From assembly GCF_000328525.1 (NCBI RefSeq), contig NC_019964.1, forward strand, positions 1,860,001-1,924,000: a stretch of DNA of 64,000 nucleotides. The letters are read 5' to 3'. The position numbers and the translations under genes were made by a program. Shown piece after piece: positions 44,289 through 54,866 of this stretch. A model generated the notes under the pieces. It was given only the letters and a program-made list of their open reading frames with translations, searched no databases and was not told the DNA's origin. This DNA comes from Halovivax ruber XH-70. Its GTDB lineage: Archaea > Halobacteriota > Halobacteria > Halobacteriales > Natrialbaceae. How positions within the stretch are numbered: position 1 is the first letter of the stretch; the number at the start of each line of letters is the position of its first letter.

Positions 44289-45403
44289 GCTGTCTCCACC
44301 CCGCCGAGCAGGCCGTTCGGTTTGAATACCAGTATCAGGATCATGAGGATGAACGCGGAAACGTTCGCAAGGTCAGACGGTAACCAGATCAACGACACGT
44401 TGACAGTCATTCCGATGACGAGCGAACCGACGAGGGCACCGTAGATGGAGCCGATGCCGCCGAGGATGACTGCGGCGAATATCAACAGCAGCAGGAACCA
44501 GCCGAGGTTGATGGAGACCGAGCCCCGGTCGAGGACGATGAGGTAACCGGAAATTCCGGCGAACGCCGCACCGATGATCCACGTCGCCGTGATGACGCGT
44601 TCGGTCGGAATACCTGTGATCAACGCGAGATCCTTGTTATCTGCCATCGCCCGCATGGACTTTCCAAGTTTCGTGCGCTGTAACAGCAGGTGCAAGCCAA
44701 CGATGAGGGCGAACGCGATGAGGACGAGCGTCAACTCGTGTGCCGTAAACGGCCCCACATCGGGTGCGCTCGCGGTCACCCCACGCTTTCTGTTCGTGAA
44801 GATGACGGCGAGGGAGTATCGAAGGGCGAGTGCGACACCGACGCTCGCGATGAGCATCGAAATTCCGCCCTGATCCCGCATGCGCTTGTACACGAGCTGA
44901 TCGATCGCGAGGGCGACGAGTACTGTCACCGCTCCGGCGACCACCATCCCGATGAGAATCGCCACGGGAGACGCGAATACCTGTAACCCAACCTCTCCCG
45001 GTGAGACGCCGCCCGAGGTTGCACGAACCAACACCAGTTCGCCGACACTGGCTATCCCCCACCCACCGACGAGATACGCGGCGGCCCAGCCACCGAACGC
45101 GCCGGTTGTGATCAGATCGCCGTGTGAAAAGTTCGCGAATCGAAGGATGCTGTAGGTCATCGAGAGCCCGACTGCAGCGAGTGCGATGTACATGGCATCC
45201 CGAAGCCCCCACCATAGATACTCCAGTATCGATGTGAACGTGATTTCGCCCGTCACCAGCTGACGGACGATATCGAGCACCAGCAGTACCATGAGAAGGG
45301 CGACGAAGAGCCCCACGATATCTGCGCCAGACGTCGGTGAGAGGCGGTCTCGCACAGCGGATGCACTGTCCGAAATCCGTCCCCCACTGAGATTCTCACC
45401 CAT
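44285..45403 (-). CDS. livH: Branched-chain amino-acid-type ABC permease, LivH
   Basis: The 372-residue membrane protein shows LivH features: AAVGLSMTYSILRFANFSHG near the first spans, KLGKSMRAMADNKDLALITG (cytoplasmic loop to the ATPase) and AVILGGIGSIYGALVGSLVI. The start at 45403 (MGENLSGG) is preferred to 45427 because a TATA-like box (agtatatta on minus, about 45431-45440) lies about 30 nt before 45403 but would overlap the leader of the first ATG. First gene of the Liv operon. Confidence 0.9.
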   Translation of the reverse strand: MGENLSGGRISDSASAVRDRLSPTSGADIVGLFVALLMVLLVLDIVRQLVTGEITFTSILEYLWWGLRDAMYIALAAVGLSMTYSILRFANFSHGDLITTGAFGGWAAAYLVGGWGIASVGELVLVRATSGGVSPGEVGLQVFASPVAILIGMVVAGAVTVLVALAIDQLVYKRMRDQGGISMLIASVGVALALRYSLAVIFTNRKRGVTASAPDVGPFTAHELTLVLIAFALIVGLHLLLQRTKLGKSMRAMADNKDLALITGIPTERVITATWIIGAAFAGISGYLIVLDRGSVSINLGWFLLLLIFAAVILGGIGSIYGALVGSLVIGMTVNVSLIWLPSDLANVSAFILMILILVFKPNGLLGGVETA

Positions 45404-45581
45404 GCCTATCTGCGATTCTCTGCTCATGGGTAATATACTTCACGCTACTAGCCAACATACCGAACGGATTACCCGCAGCCTGCTGGCGATTCTGACGTTC
45501 GGTGACAGGTGACGGTTTGGGCAGTTACCCAGGACTCCTTAACACGTACTCGTGGCCGTCAACGGGGCAGACAGACCAGGT

Positions 45582-46313
45582 TTACGCCTCCCCGTACACC
45601 GGTACCGCTGCACCGCTCGTCACCGACGAGGCATCACTACAGAGGAAGGCGACGACGTCAGCGATCTCCCCGGGAGCAACCCACGAGTCGTGATCGGCAT
45701 CGGGCATCGTCTCCCGGTTCATCGGTGTGTCGATCACGCTCGGCATCACGCTATTGGCCCGAACGGTCCCTCGATTCTCCGCGGCGACGGTCTCGGTCAG
45801 CAGTCGAATGCCCGCCTTCGAGATGCGGTACGGGCCGTCGCCCTCACCCCCTTCGAGCGAGGAACGCGAGCTCACGTTGACGATGGCGCCTTCGGTCGCC
45901 TGTAATGCGGGCAACGCGTGTTTGCTCGTCAGGAACGCCGTCTTCAGGTTGACGTCCATGAGGAGATCGAACTCGTCGACGCTCGTCGCCTCGATTGGCT
46001 GCCCGCCGCGCCAGGTCCCGGCGATGTTCAGCACGTAGTCGATGCGACCGTGCTCGTCGCTGATCTCCGCAATAACTCGCTCGACGTCGGATTCGTCGGT
46101 GAGATCGGCCTGGTAGAAGTGAACGCGGTCCGCCCCCGTGAACGGGCCGTCGTCCGCATCAGCGTCGGCTGGTTCGGGTTCGGCCAGGTCGACCCCACAG
46201 ATCGTCGACCCCGCCTGTACGAACCGGTCGACGACGGCCGTGCCGAGTGAACCAGTTGCGCCGGTGACGATCGTCACCGTCTCGTCGAACGCGAAGGTTG
46301 CCGTTCGTGGCAT
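45582..46313 (-). CDS. Short-chain dehydrogenase/reductase (SDR)
   Basis: The 243-residue protein has the SDR coenzyme loop TGATGSLG (17-24), NIAG (about 96-99), the catalytic Ser in VNVSSRSSLEGG and Tyr162/Lys166 in PYRISKAG, then a proline-poor C-terminus with the usual VIDTPMNRETMPD loop. It uses NAD(P)H; substrate unknown. The start MPRTATF (46313) is chosen over an upstream Met at 46382 because the family begins a few residues before TGATG. It is divergent from a lipoprotein gene (94 bp apart). Confidence 0.9.
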   Translation of the reverse strand: MPRTATFAFDETVTIVTGATGSLGTAVVDRFVQAGSTICGVDLAEPEPADADADDGPFTGADRVHFYQADLTDESDVERVIAEISDEHGRIDYVLNIAGTWRGGQPIEATSVDEFDLLMDVNLKTAFLTSKHALPALQATEGAIVNVSSRSSLEGGEGDGPYRISKAGIRLLTETVAAENRGTVRANSVMPSVIDTPMNRETMPDADHDSWVAPGEIADVVAFLCSDASSVTSGAAVPVYGEA

Positions 46314-46407
46314 GGTGCCATCTGACACTCCAGACAGGTTCAATGCTCGGGTGGCGCGTGCGACCGGAGACAGAACATTCATTATATTGACCAGAAATGC
46401 TTACACA

Positions 46408-46965
46408 ATGAGCGGGTTCGACACGACTGTCCGGCGACGAGAACTGCTCGGGGTCGCCGGCAGCGCTACACTCGCCGGGCTGGCCGGCTGTACGGCACTG
46501 GTCGACTGGATCGGCGACAAAGTACTGGGGGACGTGAACATCTTCAACGAGACGACCGAACGGGTGACAGGGACGATCGTCGTGACCGATTCCGACGGAA
46601 CGGACGTGCTCGACGCCTCGTTCGACGCCCCACCCGCTGACGAGGACGAGGGGGACGATTCTCAACCTGACGAGGGTAACACGTCCACAGAGGCCAGTGA
46701 GGACACCCAGGTGTTCGAGGACGTGTGGGACGGGCCGGGAAGGTACGAGGTGCGCGTGGAACTCGACGAGGACCAGACCGTCGGGGACGACGCGACGGCG
46801 AGTACGTCGGTCGAGATCAGTGATCCGGACGAGGAGATGCTCGCCGTCGTGCTCGGCGCGAGCGATTTCGACGCCGGGATCGGGTTTGCGACCGGAGATG
46901 CGCTGAGCGAGTTTCAAGACAATCCCATCGAACGAACGGACAACGAAAGCGAATCGGGACGCTGA
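46408..46965 (+). CDS. Tat lipoprotein with Asp/Glu-rich linker
   Basis: The 185-residue protein has a Tat lipobox signal (RRRELLGVAGSATLAGLAGC, Cys28) followed by a small beta-rich domain: VNIFNETTERVTGTIVVTDS and GRYEVRVELDED. An acidic insertion of about 30 residues separates the two halves. A TATA-like box (ttatatt, about 46382-46388) sits about 23 nt before the ATG. The beta pattern resembles immunoglobulin-like or transthyretin-like folds; function unknown. No operon partner. Confidence 0.8.
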   Translation: MSGFDTTVRRRELLGVAGSATLAGLAGCTALVDWIGDKVLGDVNIFNETTERVTGTIVVTDSDGTDVLDASFDAPPADEDEGDDSQPDEGNTSTEASEDTQVFEDVWDGPGRYEVRVELDEDQTVGDDATASTSVEISDPDEEMLAVVLGASDFDAGIGFATGDALSEFQDNPIERTDNESESGR

Positions 46966-47049
46966 CGAACTGCGGGACGGCGGCGTGATCTGCGAAGCCG
47001 CGACACCGCGTCCACGACGTAGACGCCGATCGGTTACCGTGGAAATCGT

Positions 47050-49071
47050 TCAGGCGAGCCACTCGTCGGGTTTCGTGTCGTAATCGACGTCGTCGGCAGC
47101 CAGGTGTTCGACGACGGTCCAGTCGACGCGTTCGACCGTCGTCTCCGTCCCGTCGTGCCGGAGACGGACGCCGCGCTCCTCGGGCGTCGGTTCCCGGTTC
47201 CGACGTTTGGCCACCTCGACGTCGTGGTCGTCGAGTTCCTTCCTGATCGTCAGCAGGTTCACCGGTCGCCCCCAGAGTTCGAACGCGCGTTCGAGGACGG
47301 CTTTGGCCTGCTCGAAGTCGAGTTCGATGCCGTTGTACCCGTGTTCGAGCAACAACTCGCCGGCGTTGTCGTAGTTGCCGTCAGCGACTGAAACGGTGGG
47401 CTTGCCGAAGTTGGTGAACTGCAAGAGGAGTTTGCGTTTGACGTCCTCGGGATCCGTGCTGGCGACGTGGAACTGGCCGGTCGCCTGGGAGTACTCGTAG
47501 GTGAAGTAGTCGTTCTCCCGGACGAACTCCGCGGTCAGGAACTCGTCCAGGAACGTCACATCGTTGTGACTCTCGCGGACATCGAACAGTCGATCCCAAC
47601 CGGCCGTGAAGTCGACGGCCGCGATCGCCTCGTCGACGGAGTCGTAGCGATCCCCGTCGAAGATGTATCGACCGAGTTCCTCGAGGCGGTCGCGACCGAT
47701 CCGTTCGAGGACGCCCCGGTTGGCCGGTTTCACGAGCGAATAGTGTCTGCGAGCCAGTCCCTCGTAGGAGAGGACACGCCACGGATACCGGTCGACGTCG
47801 ATCCGACCCGCCCGGGCTGCCTCGAGTGCGTCCGCATCGACCCACGCGTCGGGGACCGTGTCGAGCGCCGAGAGCGACGCAGCATCGATCGAATCGAGCG
47901 CCGCGGGCGGTTCGAGCCGTTCGAGGACGGCATCGAAGTCGATATCTTCAGTGAACGTCCGCCACGTGATCCCGTCGACGCGGAGCAGGTGTTCGACGAC
48001 TTCCCGCCGATTGGTCACGTTCTCGATGTACTGCCAGAGCGAGAGGCCCAGGCTGTAGGGATTCAACCCGGGCGAGGCCAGGACGCTTGCCATGTGATCG
48101 GCGTACTCGACCACCTCGTCGTCGCCGGCGAAGGCCTCGTCGGCCATCATGCGCGACTCCCAGAGGGCGGCCCATCCCTCGTTCATCACCTTCGTCATCT
48201 GCTGGGGCGCGAAGTAGTAGGCTTCCTCCCGGAGCATCTCCAGCACGTCTCGCTGCCAGTCGGTCAGTTCGACGGCGCGTTCCTCCTCGTGATCGTAGGC
48301 CTTGCCGTACTCGCGGAGGAAGCCGAGGACGTCCGTCTCGGGCGTCGACGGGTCACCGTCCCCATCGTCCGCCGCGCGGGCCTCCAGCCACTCGTCGTCG
48401 AAGACTTCCGAGGTCACCTCCGGGGAGAGGTCCAGGTTCTCGAGCGTCTCCTGCAGATCGTCGTCGAGATCCGGCGGCTCCACGTCACGTTCGAGGCGCC
48501 CACGGTAGGGTCGGTGCTGGTCGATCGTGTCCTCGAGCGAGAGCACGTGATCGATCCAGCGCTCGACGTCGCTTCGGTCGATCTCCGGATCGGCCATGTA
48601 CCCCTCGATGGCCCGCGAGTGGCGCTCGAGCATCGCCGCGGCGTCGACGTCACCCGAGTCGGAGCGTCGATCGGTGAACAGGCCGAACCAGTCGTTGTTC
48701 GCGAAGAAGTCGGCGTGGGCCTCGACGTGGGTGATGACCGCCTTCTGATCGGCCAGCGAGTTCGACTCTTGCAAGAACGCGTGGGACGGATTGTCGTTGT
48801 TGACGATCTCGAACGCCCGCGCACCGGTGTAGCGGTCCTGCTTTCGCTGACGATCGTACTGCATCCCCCAGCGCCAGTGCGGGTAGCGACGCTGGAAGCC
48901 CCCGTAGGCGATGAGTTCGTTCATCTCGTCGTGGTCGACGATCCAGTAGCGGACTGGGTACGGCTCCAGCCCGAGTTTTGCCGCGAGCTCACGGGCCGCC
49001 GTAACCGGTTCTTCGAGGTCGGTCGCGATCGCGCGTTTGCGACGGTGGTCGGGCTCACGCATCGGACTCAC
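47050..49071 (-). CDS. SpoVR family protein
   Basis: The 673-residue protein has the SpoVR/YcgB hallmarks: RYPHWRWGMQYDRQRKQDRY, EIVNNDNPSHAFL, HVEAHADFFANN, the region YYFAPQQMTKVMNEGWAALW (about residue 290) and FTYEYSQATGQF near the end. Its biochemical role is not established. It lies last in the prkA1-prkA2-yeaH-spoVR set, the same partners found in bacteria (yeaG-yeaH-ycgB in E. coli), which supports a shared stress-related function. Confidence 0.93.
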   Translation of the reverse strand: MSPMREPDHRRKRAIATDLEEPVTAARELAAKLGLEPYPVRYWIVDHDEMNELIAYGGFQRRYPHWRWGMQYDRQRKQDRYTGARAFEIVNNDNPSHAFLQESNSLADQKAVITHVEAHADFFANNDWFGLFTDRRSDSGDVDAAAMLERHSRAIEGYMADPEIDRSDVERWIDHVLSLEDTIDQHRPYRGRLERDVEPPDLDDDLQETLENLDLSPEVTSEVFDDEWLEARAADDGDGDPSTPETDVLGFLREYGKAYDHEEERAVELTDWQRDVLEMLREEAYYFAPQQMTKVMNEGWAALWESRMMADEAFAGDDEVVEYADHMASVLASPGLNPYSLGLSLWQYIENVTNRREVVEHLLRVDGITWRTFTEDIDFDAVLERLEPPAALDSIDAASLSALDTVPDAWVDADALEAARAGRIDVDRYPWRVLSYEGLARRHYSLVKPANRGVLERIGRDRLEELGRYIFDGDRYDSVDEAIAAVDFTAGWDRLFDVRESHNDVTFLDEFLTAEFVRENDYFTYEYSQATGQFHVASTDPEDVKRKLLLQFTNFGKPTVSVADGNYDNAGELLLEHGYNGIELDFEQAKAVLERAFELWGRPVNLLTIRKELDDHDVEVAKRRNREPTPEERGVRLRHDGTETTVERVDWTVVEHLAADDVDYDTKPDEWLA

Positions 49072-49091
49072 CGCCAGGCGGCTGTGTACTG

Positions 49092-50414
49092 TTACTCATC
49101 TGGCTCACTCTCCGTGCTGAGGATGTCGTAGATCGCGTCGGCGACGTCGTCGGCGGAGTTGACGTACGTGACGGCGACGTCCTCGGCGTCCGGTCCGAAG
49201 TATTTCTCGAGTTCTTCGGCGTGGGTCGCGTTGATCGCGTTTCCGCTCGGCTGCGTCTCGACGTAGGCGTGAAGGTTCGCCGGGATCTCCTCCATCAGCG
49301 GGATGACCCGCTCCGACGTGTCGTTGGAGGAGTTCTCCGAGTCGCCGGCGGCGAAGACGTAACGGTTCCAGTCGCTCCAGGGGTAGGCCTCGAGCAGTTC
49401 GGCGGCGAGTTCGTACGCGCTCGAGATCTTGGTCCCGCCGCCCGAGCGGATGCCGAAGAAGTCCTCGCGCTCGACCGCCCAGGCCTCGGCGTCGTGGGCG
49501 ATGTAGACGAACTCCGCCGTGTCGTACTTGCCCGTGAGATACCAGTCGAGCGGGGTGAACACGCGCTCGACGAGTTCGCGCTTGGTCTCTCGCATCGACC
49601 CGGAGACGTCCCGGATATTCACCACGACGACGTTTCGCTCGCGCTCCTCGACGATCTCCGGGTGACGGTAGCGCTCGTCGTCGCGGCGGAGCGGCACGTG
49701 ATCGATGCCGTCGCGCCGGATTCGTTGCTGGACGGGCTGGCGATCGACGTTCGCTTCGACCTCCTCGATCGAGGCCCACGTCCCGCGCTCGTCGGCGACC
49801 GACTCGTGGGCGCGCTCGATCCACGACATCGACACGGGCAACCGCTCGGCCCGGGCCCACTCGAAGACCTCGCGCGGCGTGATTCCCTCGACCTTGCAGA
49901 TTTCGCGGACGAAGTCCTCGTCGAACGCCATCGCGACCTTCCGTTTCAATCCTTCGCGGAACATGCGCTCGACGTCGAGCGTACTGTTCGGCCCGGACCG
50001 AGTGAGGTCCGTGAAGGGGCCCTCGTGCTCCTCGACGACCGTCTTGCCCTTCGGGTCGAGATCGAGGCCGAGTTCCTCGTCGAGTTCCTGGGCGAACTCC
50101 TCGGGGTTCATCTCGTAATACTCGTGTTCGCCACCCTCCTCGCCGGGGTCACCCTCCTCGTCACCGTCGCCAGGCTGGGGCTGTGGCTGACCAACCGGTT
50201 GCCCCACGTCGGGCGTGTCGCCGTCACCCTGGCCGACTCCCCCGCTGTCACGACGGTCGTACGCGAACTCGGGCAGGGAGACGATCTTGATCGGGACGTT
50301 GATCTCGTCCGCGCCGCTGTGGCCCAGGTCGCCGTACTGGATGAAGTCCGCGAGGTCCTCCCGGCGGTCTTCGCCGACCGCCCGGAATCGCTCCAGGTCG
50401 TCTCTCAGCCCCAT
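49092..50414 (-). CDS. YeaH/YhbH (DUF444) von Willebrand-like protein
   Basis: The 440-residue protein begins with the DUF444 pattern ([20 protein letters not shown], then an acidic segment with [20 protein letters not shown]). The C-terminal half is a vWA-like domain: the MIDAS-type DVSGSM in [20 protein letters not shown] and [20 protein letters not shown]. It works with PrkA kinases. The stop is 20 bp from spoVR; the prkA2 gene lies 91 bp upstream. Confidence 0.92.
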   Translation of the reverse strand: MGLRDDLERFRAVGEDRREDLADFIQYGDLGHSGADEINVPIKIVSLPEFAYDRRDSGGVGQGDGDTPDVGQPVGQPQPQPGDGDEEGDPGEEGGEHEYYEMNPEEFAQELDEELGLDLDPKGKTVVEEHEGPFTDLTRSGPNSTLDVERMFREGLKRKVAMAFDEDFVREICKVEGITPREVFEWARAERLPVSMSWIERAHESVADERGTWASIEEVEANVDRQPVQQRIRRDGIDHVPLRRDDERYRHPEIVEERERNVVVVNIRDVSGSMRETKRELVERVFTPLDWYLTGKYDTAEFVYIAHDAEAWAVEREDFFGIRSGGGTKISSAYELAAELLEAYPWSDWNRYVFAAGDSENSSNDTSERVIPLMEEIPANLHAYVETQPSGNAINATHAEELEKYFGPDAEDVAVTYVNSADDVADAIYDILSTESEPDE

Positions 50415-50505
50415 TCGCGAGTCACCTCATCGGGTGTGACGACGGGTACCGACCGGCCTCCCTCATCGTACGGGATGCGTTGCAGGCGCACTCGGCTCTC
50501 GACGC

Positions 50506-52794
50506 TCACTCCCACTGGTAACTCACCTGGCTCATGACGTGTCGACTCGTCAGTTCGGCCGAGGCGACGGAGTAGCCGAAGTCGTCGACCAGCCGGTCGA
50601 TCGTCGTCGACTTGACGCGCTCGGTCTCCGTATTGCTCGGCGGGTCGTCCCACGCGTGCGGGTCGAGGTCCTCGTAGTGGCGACGAACGTCGTCCCAGTC
50701 GTGTTCTTCGAGGACGTCCGTCAGGACCGGAATCGCGGTCAGGTCAGCGTCCGCCGCGGAGAACGCCTCGTCACGGTGCTCCCAGGCGTACCGGTTCAGT
50801 GCGGTGATGACGTTCTCCTGGCGGAACTCGCGGACGTCCTCGGTTGGCCGATTTCCGTCGTAGTCGAGTTCGTGGAACCGACCGAGCTCCTCGACCTCGA
50901 ACAGCTTCATCTTCAGCGGGTCGGGGTCGACCGGATCGTTCCGGTCGTCGGTGAGTTGCTCGCCGGTCTCCCAGGCGTAGACGTGCTCGACGTATTCCGC
51001 GACCGTCTCCTCGTCCACGCGGCGGTCGGCCATGATCGCCTCGATCACGTCCGACTCCTGTCGGCCGAAGACGTGCTCGCGAACCGGCGTGACGCGAGAC
51101 TCGAACTCCGACTGCTCCCCCGTGGAGAAGATCGGCGCCTCGAAGAGCCCGTCGGCCATCGCGTCCAGCACGTCTCGCGGCATGACCACGTCTTCGACGG
51201 GAAGCTCGGGGTGGTGACGATCGCTCCCCTCCTGCAGGAGGTCGGCGATCACGTCGCGCGTGTACGTCACCGGGATGCCGTGTGTGCCGTCCGGCGCGTC
51301 ATCCTCGAACGCGAAGTCGTCGAGTTCGCGGCGAACGTCTCCCTGTTGCAGATACCCCTGGTCGAAGAGCACCGCCTTCTCGACCAGGTCGAGGTCCGTC
51401 GGCAGATCCTCCGTAACGAGTCGGGTGACGACGGCGTAAAGCGCAGCCGCCTCGACGGCGTGTGGGGCCAGTTCTCGCGCTCGCGTGCGACCGGCCTCCG
51501 TGGTGACCGACACGGAAAGCGGCTGGCGAACCTTCTCGTCTCGCTGGTCGGGATCGGTCGCCGTCCAGACGGTCGTCTCGTCGGTCAGCTCGCGTCTGAT
51601 GAGTTCGGCTTCCATGGAGCGGTTCGTCAGGTACTGGAAGCGGCGCTTGTTCAGCCGGCGCTTCAGCGCCTTCAGCGGGTCCATTCCGTTCTTGTCGGCG
51701 TGCTGATCGAGCTGGGCCTCCAGGTCGGGGTTGGAGATGATGACCAGTTGCGTGTCGACGTCCATCCCGATCCCCTTGTCTAGCTTGACCGTCCCCTCGT
51801 CGGGGACGTTGAGCAGTTTCCGTAAGAGGTCGGCGTGCTGGGCGGCGTCTTCGACGATCGTCAGGACGCCGTTGCCCTGCGAGAGTACGCCGTCGTAGGA
51901 GAAGGCCTGCGGGTTCTTCCGCCCGCGTGAGTCGAGTTCCTGCAGCATGCCGTGCATCCAGGAGCCGACCAGCCGTTCTTTGGGCGTTCCGTCGTCCTCT
52001 GCGTGGAGGACGCCGATCCCCTGGCCGACGTCGACGACGTAGTTGCGTACGCGCAGATGCCGGTCGTCCGTGATCGCCGAAAACAGCGAATCGACGCCCT
52101 GGTTCCGGTAGCGCTCTTCTAAGTACTCGAACGCCTCACGGGAGAACGGGTCGAGATCCGTCTCCAGCCGGATCGGGACGGATTCGTCGGACGTCTCGTT
52201 GAGCGTCGAGAGGAGGTCGTCGCGGACGTCCTCGGGGAAGACCGAGAGCGGGTGTGTCTGGACGGGGCTCGCGAACCAGTGTTCGTCGTCGGCCGCGGTC
52301 GGATCGACGCCGTAACTCAGACTGCGGTCCTCCGCCGTCGCCGACCGGACGTTCCACTCGACCGTGTAGCGCCGACCTTCGGGCGTCTTCGAGTACTCTC
52401 GGAGGCCGTTGATCAGACAGCGCTTGAGTTCCGACTTCCCCGTCGCCGTGGGTCCCTCGAACCAGATGAGTTTCTCGCCCTTGCCCCGACCCGCAGCGAT
52501 CGAGCGCAGGTCGTCGACGAACGCGTTCAGCATCTCCGTGTTGCCGAGGACAGCGTGCTCGCCGTCGTTGTGCGGGTCGTCGAAGAAGCGATAGCGCGTC
52601 CGATACTCGCCCTCTTCGAGCACGGTTCGCGTCCCCGCAGCCTCGATGGCGTCGAGGAGGTACTTCGAGGCGTGGGCCGCGAGCGTCGGCTGCTCGAAGA
52701 GGCGATCGACGAACGCGTCCAGGCGCTGGGGCTCCTCGTACGTCTCCGCCAGGGTGCGGTCGGCGTCGGAGACGTAGTCGGTTCCGTGCGTCAT
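50506..52794 (-). CDS. PrkA-like serine protein kinase, second copy
   Basis: The 762-residue protein has the AAA-type P-loop FEGPTATGKSELKRC (about 113-126) and, later, the PrkA C-terminal region (LKRRLNKRRFQYLTNRSMEA, and EELGRFHELDY). It differs from the first copy in length and in having an extended middle. ATG 52794 overlaps the prkA1 stop by four bases. PrkA proteins are Ser/Thr kinases or ATP-dependent proteases in the literature; which role applies here is open. Confidence 0.88.
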   Translation of the reverse strand: MTHGTDYVSDADRTLAETYEEPQRLDAFVDRLFEQPTLAAHASKYLLDAIEAAGTRTVLEEGEYRTRYRFFDDPHNDGEHAVLGNTEMLNAFVDDLRSIAAGRGKGEKLIWFEGPTATGKSELKRCLINGLREYSKTPEGRRYTVEWNVRSATAEDRSLSYGVDPTAADDEHWFASPVQTHPLSVFPEDVRDDLLSTLNETSDESVPIRLETDLDPFSREAFEYLEERYRNQGVDSLFSAITDDRHLRVRNYVVDVGQGIGVLHAEDDGTPKERLVGSWMHGMLQELDSRGRKNPQAFSYDGVLSQGNGVLTIVEDAAQHADLLRKLLNVPDEGTVKLDKGIGMDVDTQLVIISNPDLEAQLDQHADKNGMDPLKALKRRLNKRRFQYLTNRSMEAELIRRELTDETTVWTATDPDQRDEKVRQPLSVSVTTEAGRTRARELAPHAVEAAALYAVVTRLVTEDLPTDLDLVEKAVLFDQGYLQQGDVRRELDDFAFEDDAPDGTHGIPVTYTRDVIADLLQEGSDRHHPELPVEDVVMPRDVLDAMADGLFEAPIFSTGEQSEFESRVTPVREHVFGRQESDVIEAIMADRRVDEETVAEYVEHVYAWETGEQLTDDRNDPVDPDPLKMKLFEVEELGRFHELDYDGNRPTEDVREFRQENVITALNRYAWEHRDEAFSAADADLTAIPVLTDVLEEHDWDDVRRHYEDLDPHAWDDPPSNTETERVKSTTIDRLVDDFGYSVASAELTSRHVMSQVSYQWE

Positions 52795-54866
52795 TGCTCT
52801 TCGATCTCCGAGCGGGCGACTTCGGCGCCCGCGAACTCGAGCACCTCCTTCGCCCCGTTCTTCGAGTAGCCCTGTTCGACCAGCGCGTCGATCCACGCCG
52901 ACCGCTCCTCGTCGTCGATCTCGCCGGCGCTGACCAGCGCGGAGAAGTTGATGTTGTGCTTCTTGTCCTCCCAGAGTTTGCGTTCTAAGGCACGACGAAG
53001 GCGTTCGTTGTCCGTCGGGTCGAACGCCTCGCCCTCGCGTGCGCGCCGTGACACCCAGTTCGAGACCTCCTGTCGGAAGTCGTCCTTGCGGTCGGAGGGG
53101 ATGTCGAGTTCCTCCTCGACGGCTCGAAGGAAGGTCTCGTCGGGTTCTTGCTCGCGGCCGGTGAGTTCGTCCTCGATCGTCGCGTCGTCGATGTGAGCCA
53201 TCACGTGATCCATGTACTTCTCGCCCTGGCGCTGGATCTCCTCGACGTCGTACGCGAGCGCGTTGCGGACGTCCTCGATCGCGCGCTCGCGGTACTCCTC
53301 GCGGACGCGCTCCAGATAGCGGTAGTACCGCTCGAACTCCGCTTCCGGGATCGAGCCGTGGTGCTCCAGGTTCTCTTCGAAGAACGAGAACACGGTCAGC
53401 GGCGAGAGATACTCCCGGTCACGATGCTTCGAATCCATGATCGCCTCTGCGATCTCGTCGCCGATGAACCGCGGAGAGATCCCGACCATTCCCTCACCGA
53501 TTTCGGCGGTCTGATCGGCCTCCTCGCGGAGTTTCTTCACGTCGACGTCCGTCGCCTCGTCGATCTCGCCGTTGTAGGCTTTCGCTTTCGAGAGGAGGTC
53601 GACACGGTCCGAGTCCGGCTCCTCGACGCGGGTGAGGACGCCGAAGAGGCCGGCCATCTCCAGCGTGTGGGGCTCGACGTGGATATCCGGAACGTCGGCG
53701 TTGTCGAGCATCTTCTGATAGATGCGCGCCTCGTCCTCGTAGGACAGGACGTACGGGAAGTCGATCCGCTTCGTGCGGTCGTTGAACGCCTCCATCTTCT
53801 CGTCGCCCTTCTTGTCCTTGTACTCGGGCATGTTCGTCCGGCCGACGATCACCTGGTCGATGTCGATCCGCGGGTTGTTCTTCGGCTTGATCGTCTGCTC
53901 CTGGGTCGCGTGCAGGAAGTCGTAGAGGAACTCGCGCTGGAGTTTGAGCAACTCCTCGCCGGAGAAGATGCCGCGGTTCGCGTTACAGAACGCGCCGGAG
54001 TAGTCGAACGCGCGCGGGTCGGACTCGCCGTAGACGGCGATCTTCGAGTAGTTGACGTCCCCCGTCAGCTCCGTCTCGTCCTGATTCTTCTTGTCCTTCG
54101 GTTCGAACGTCTCCAGCCCCTGGCGTTTGTTCTCGTCGGCGACGAATCGGACGATCTCGACGTGATTCTCCAGTACGGCCTGGAGGTCGTCCTCGTAGTG
54201 CGCCAGCAGCCGGTCCATGTAGAACTCGCTCTCCGGATCCAGCGCCTGCTCGTTCTGGATCGTGTACGGCGCGTCGAGACCGTCGTTCATCGCGTCGATG
54301 ACGTCGCGTCGCTGTTCGATCGGCAAGAGGACGAGCGGGTCCTGGTTCATCGGCGAGCGGACGACGTCGTCCGACGGGTCCTGATCCCGGATGACGTCAC
54401 AGAGGTTTGTCCACCGGAACGTGTACATTCGACCGTCCTCCGTCAGCGTGTAGTCTTCGAAGTATCGGCGGAGCTGGCGGTCGAAGTGTGACTTCCCGGA
54501 GCCGACGGGACCCAGCAGAAGTTTGATCCGGCGTTCGGGCCCCAGCCGGCGCGAGCCCGACTTGACCTTGTTGACGAACTCGTGGATCGCCTGGTGGACG
54601 ACACGACCGTAGAACGTGTTCTCGCCGTCGTTGAGTGGGTCCAACGACGCCAGATGGTACTCGACGACGCCGCGTTCGTCGTCGTAGGTCGTACCGTAGT
54701 GATCGAACATGTCCGCGACGCGCTGGTGGGCGTTGCGAGCGATCTTCGGATCGGCGGTGACTTCGTCTAGGTACCAGCCGAACGATTTCGCCTCGCGCAG
54801 ATCGGCGGGCATCGATTGCTGGTAGGCGGTACTGAGTCGTTCGAGCGTGTCGGTTTCACTGGTCAT
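52791..54866 (-). CDS. prkA: PrkA serine protein kinase, first copy
   Basis: The 691-residue protein has the PrkA P-loop LLLGPVGSGKSHFDRQLRR (117-135), the kinase-like landmarks NRGIFSGEELLKLQREFLYD (about 283-303), RIDIDQVIVGRTNMPEYKDK and a C-terminal region with KHNINFSALVSAGEIDDEER. It is first in the operon and is followed by the second PrkA, YeaH and SpoVR. The promoter is a TATA-like AT box about 260 nt upstream (55118-55127), giving a long leader with a hairpin. Confidence 0.93.
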   Translation of the reverse strand: MTSETDTLERLSTAYQQSMPADLREAKSFGWYLDEVTADPKIARNAHQRVADMFDHYGTTYDDERGVVEYHLASLDPLNDGENTFYGRVVHQAIHEFVNKVKSGSRRLGPERRIKLLLGPVGSGKSHFDRQLRRYFEDYTLTEDGRMYTFRWTNLCDVIRDQDPSDDVVRSPMNQDPLVLLPIEQRRDVIDAMNDGLDAPYTIQNEQALDPESEFYMDRLLAHYEDDLQAVLENHVEIVRFVADENKRQGLETFEPKDKKNQDETELTGDVNYSKIAVYGESDPRAFDYSGAFCNANRGIFSGEELLKLQREFLYDFLHATQEQTIKPKNNPRIDIDQVIVGRTNMPEYKDKKGDEKMEAFNDRTKRIDFPYVLSYEDEARIYQKMLDNADVPDIHVEPHTLEMAGLFGVLTRVEEPDSDRVDLLSKAKAYNGEIDEATDVDVKKLREEADQTAEIGEGMVGISPRFIGDEIAEAIMDSKHRDREYLSPLTVFSFFEENLEHHGSIPEAEFERYYRYLERVREEYRERAIEDVRNALAYDVEEIQRQGEKYMDHVMAHIDDATIEDELTGREQEPDETFLRAVEEELDIPSDRKDDFRQEVSNWVSRRAREGEAFDPTDNERLRRALERKLWEDKKHNINFSALVSAGEIDDEERSAWIDALVEQGYSKNGAKEVLEFAGAEVARSEIEEQ

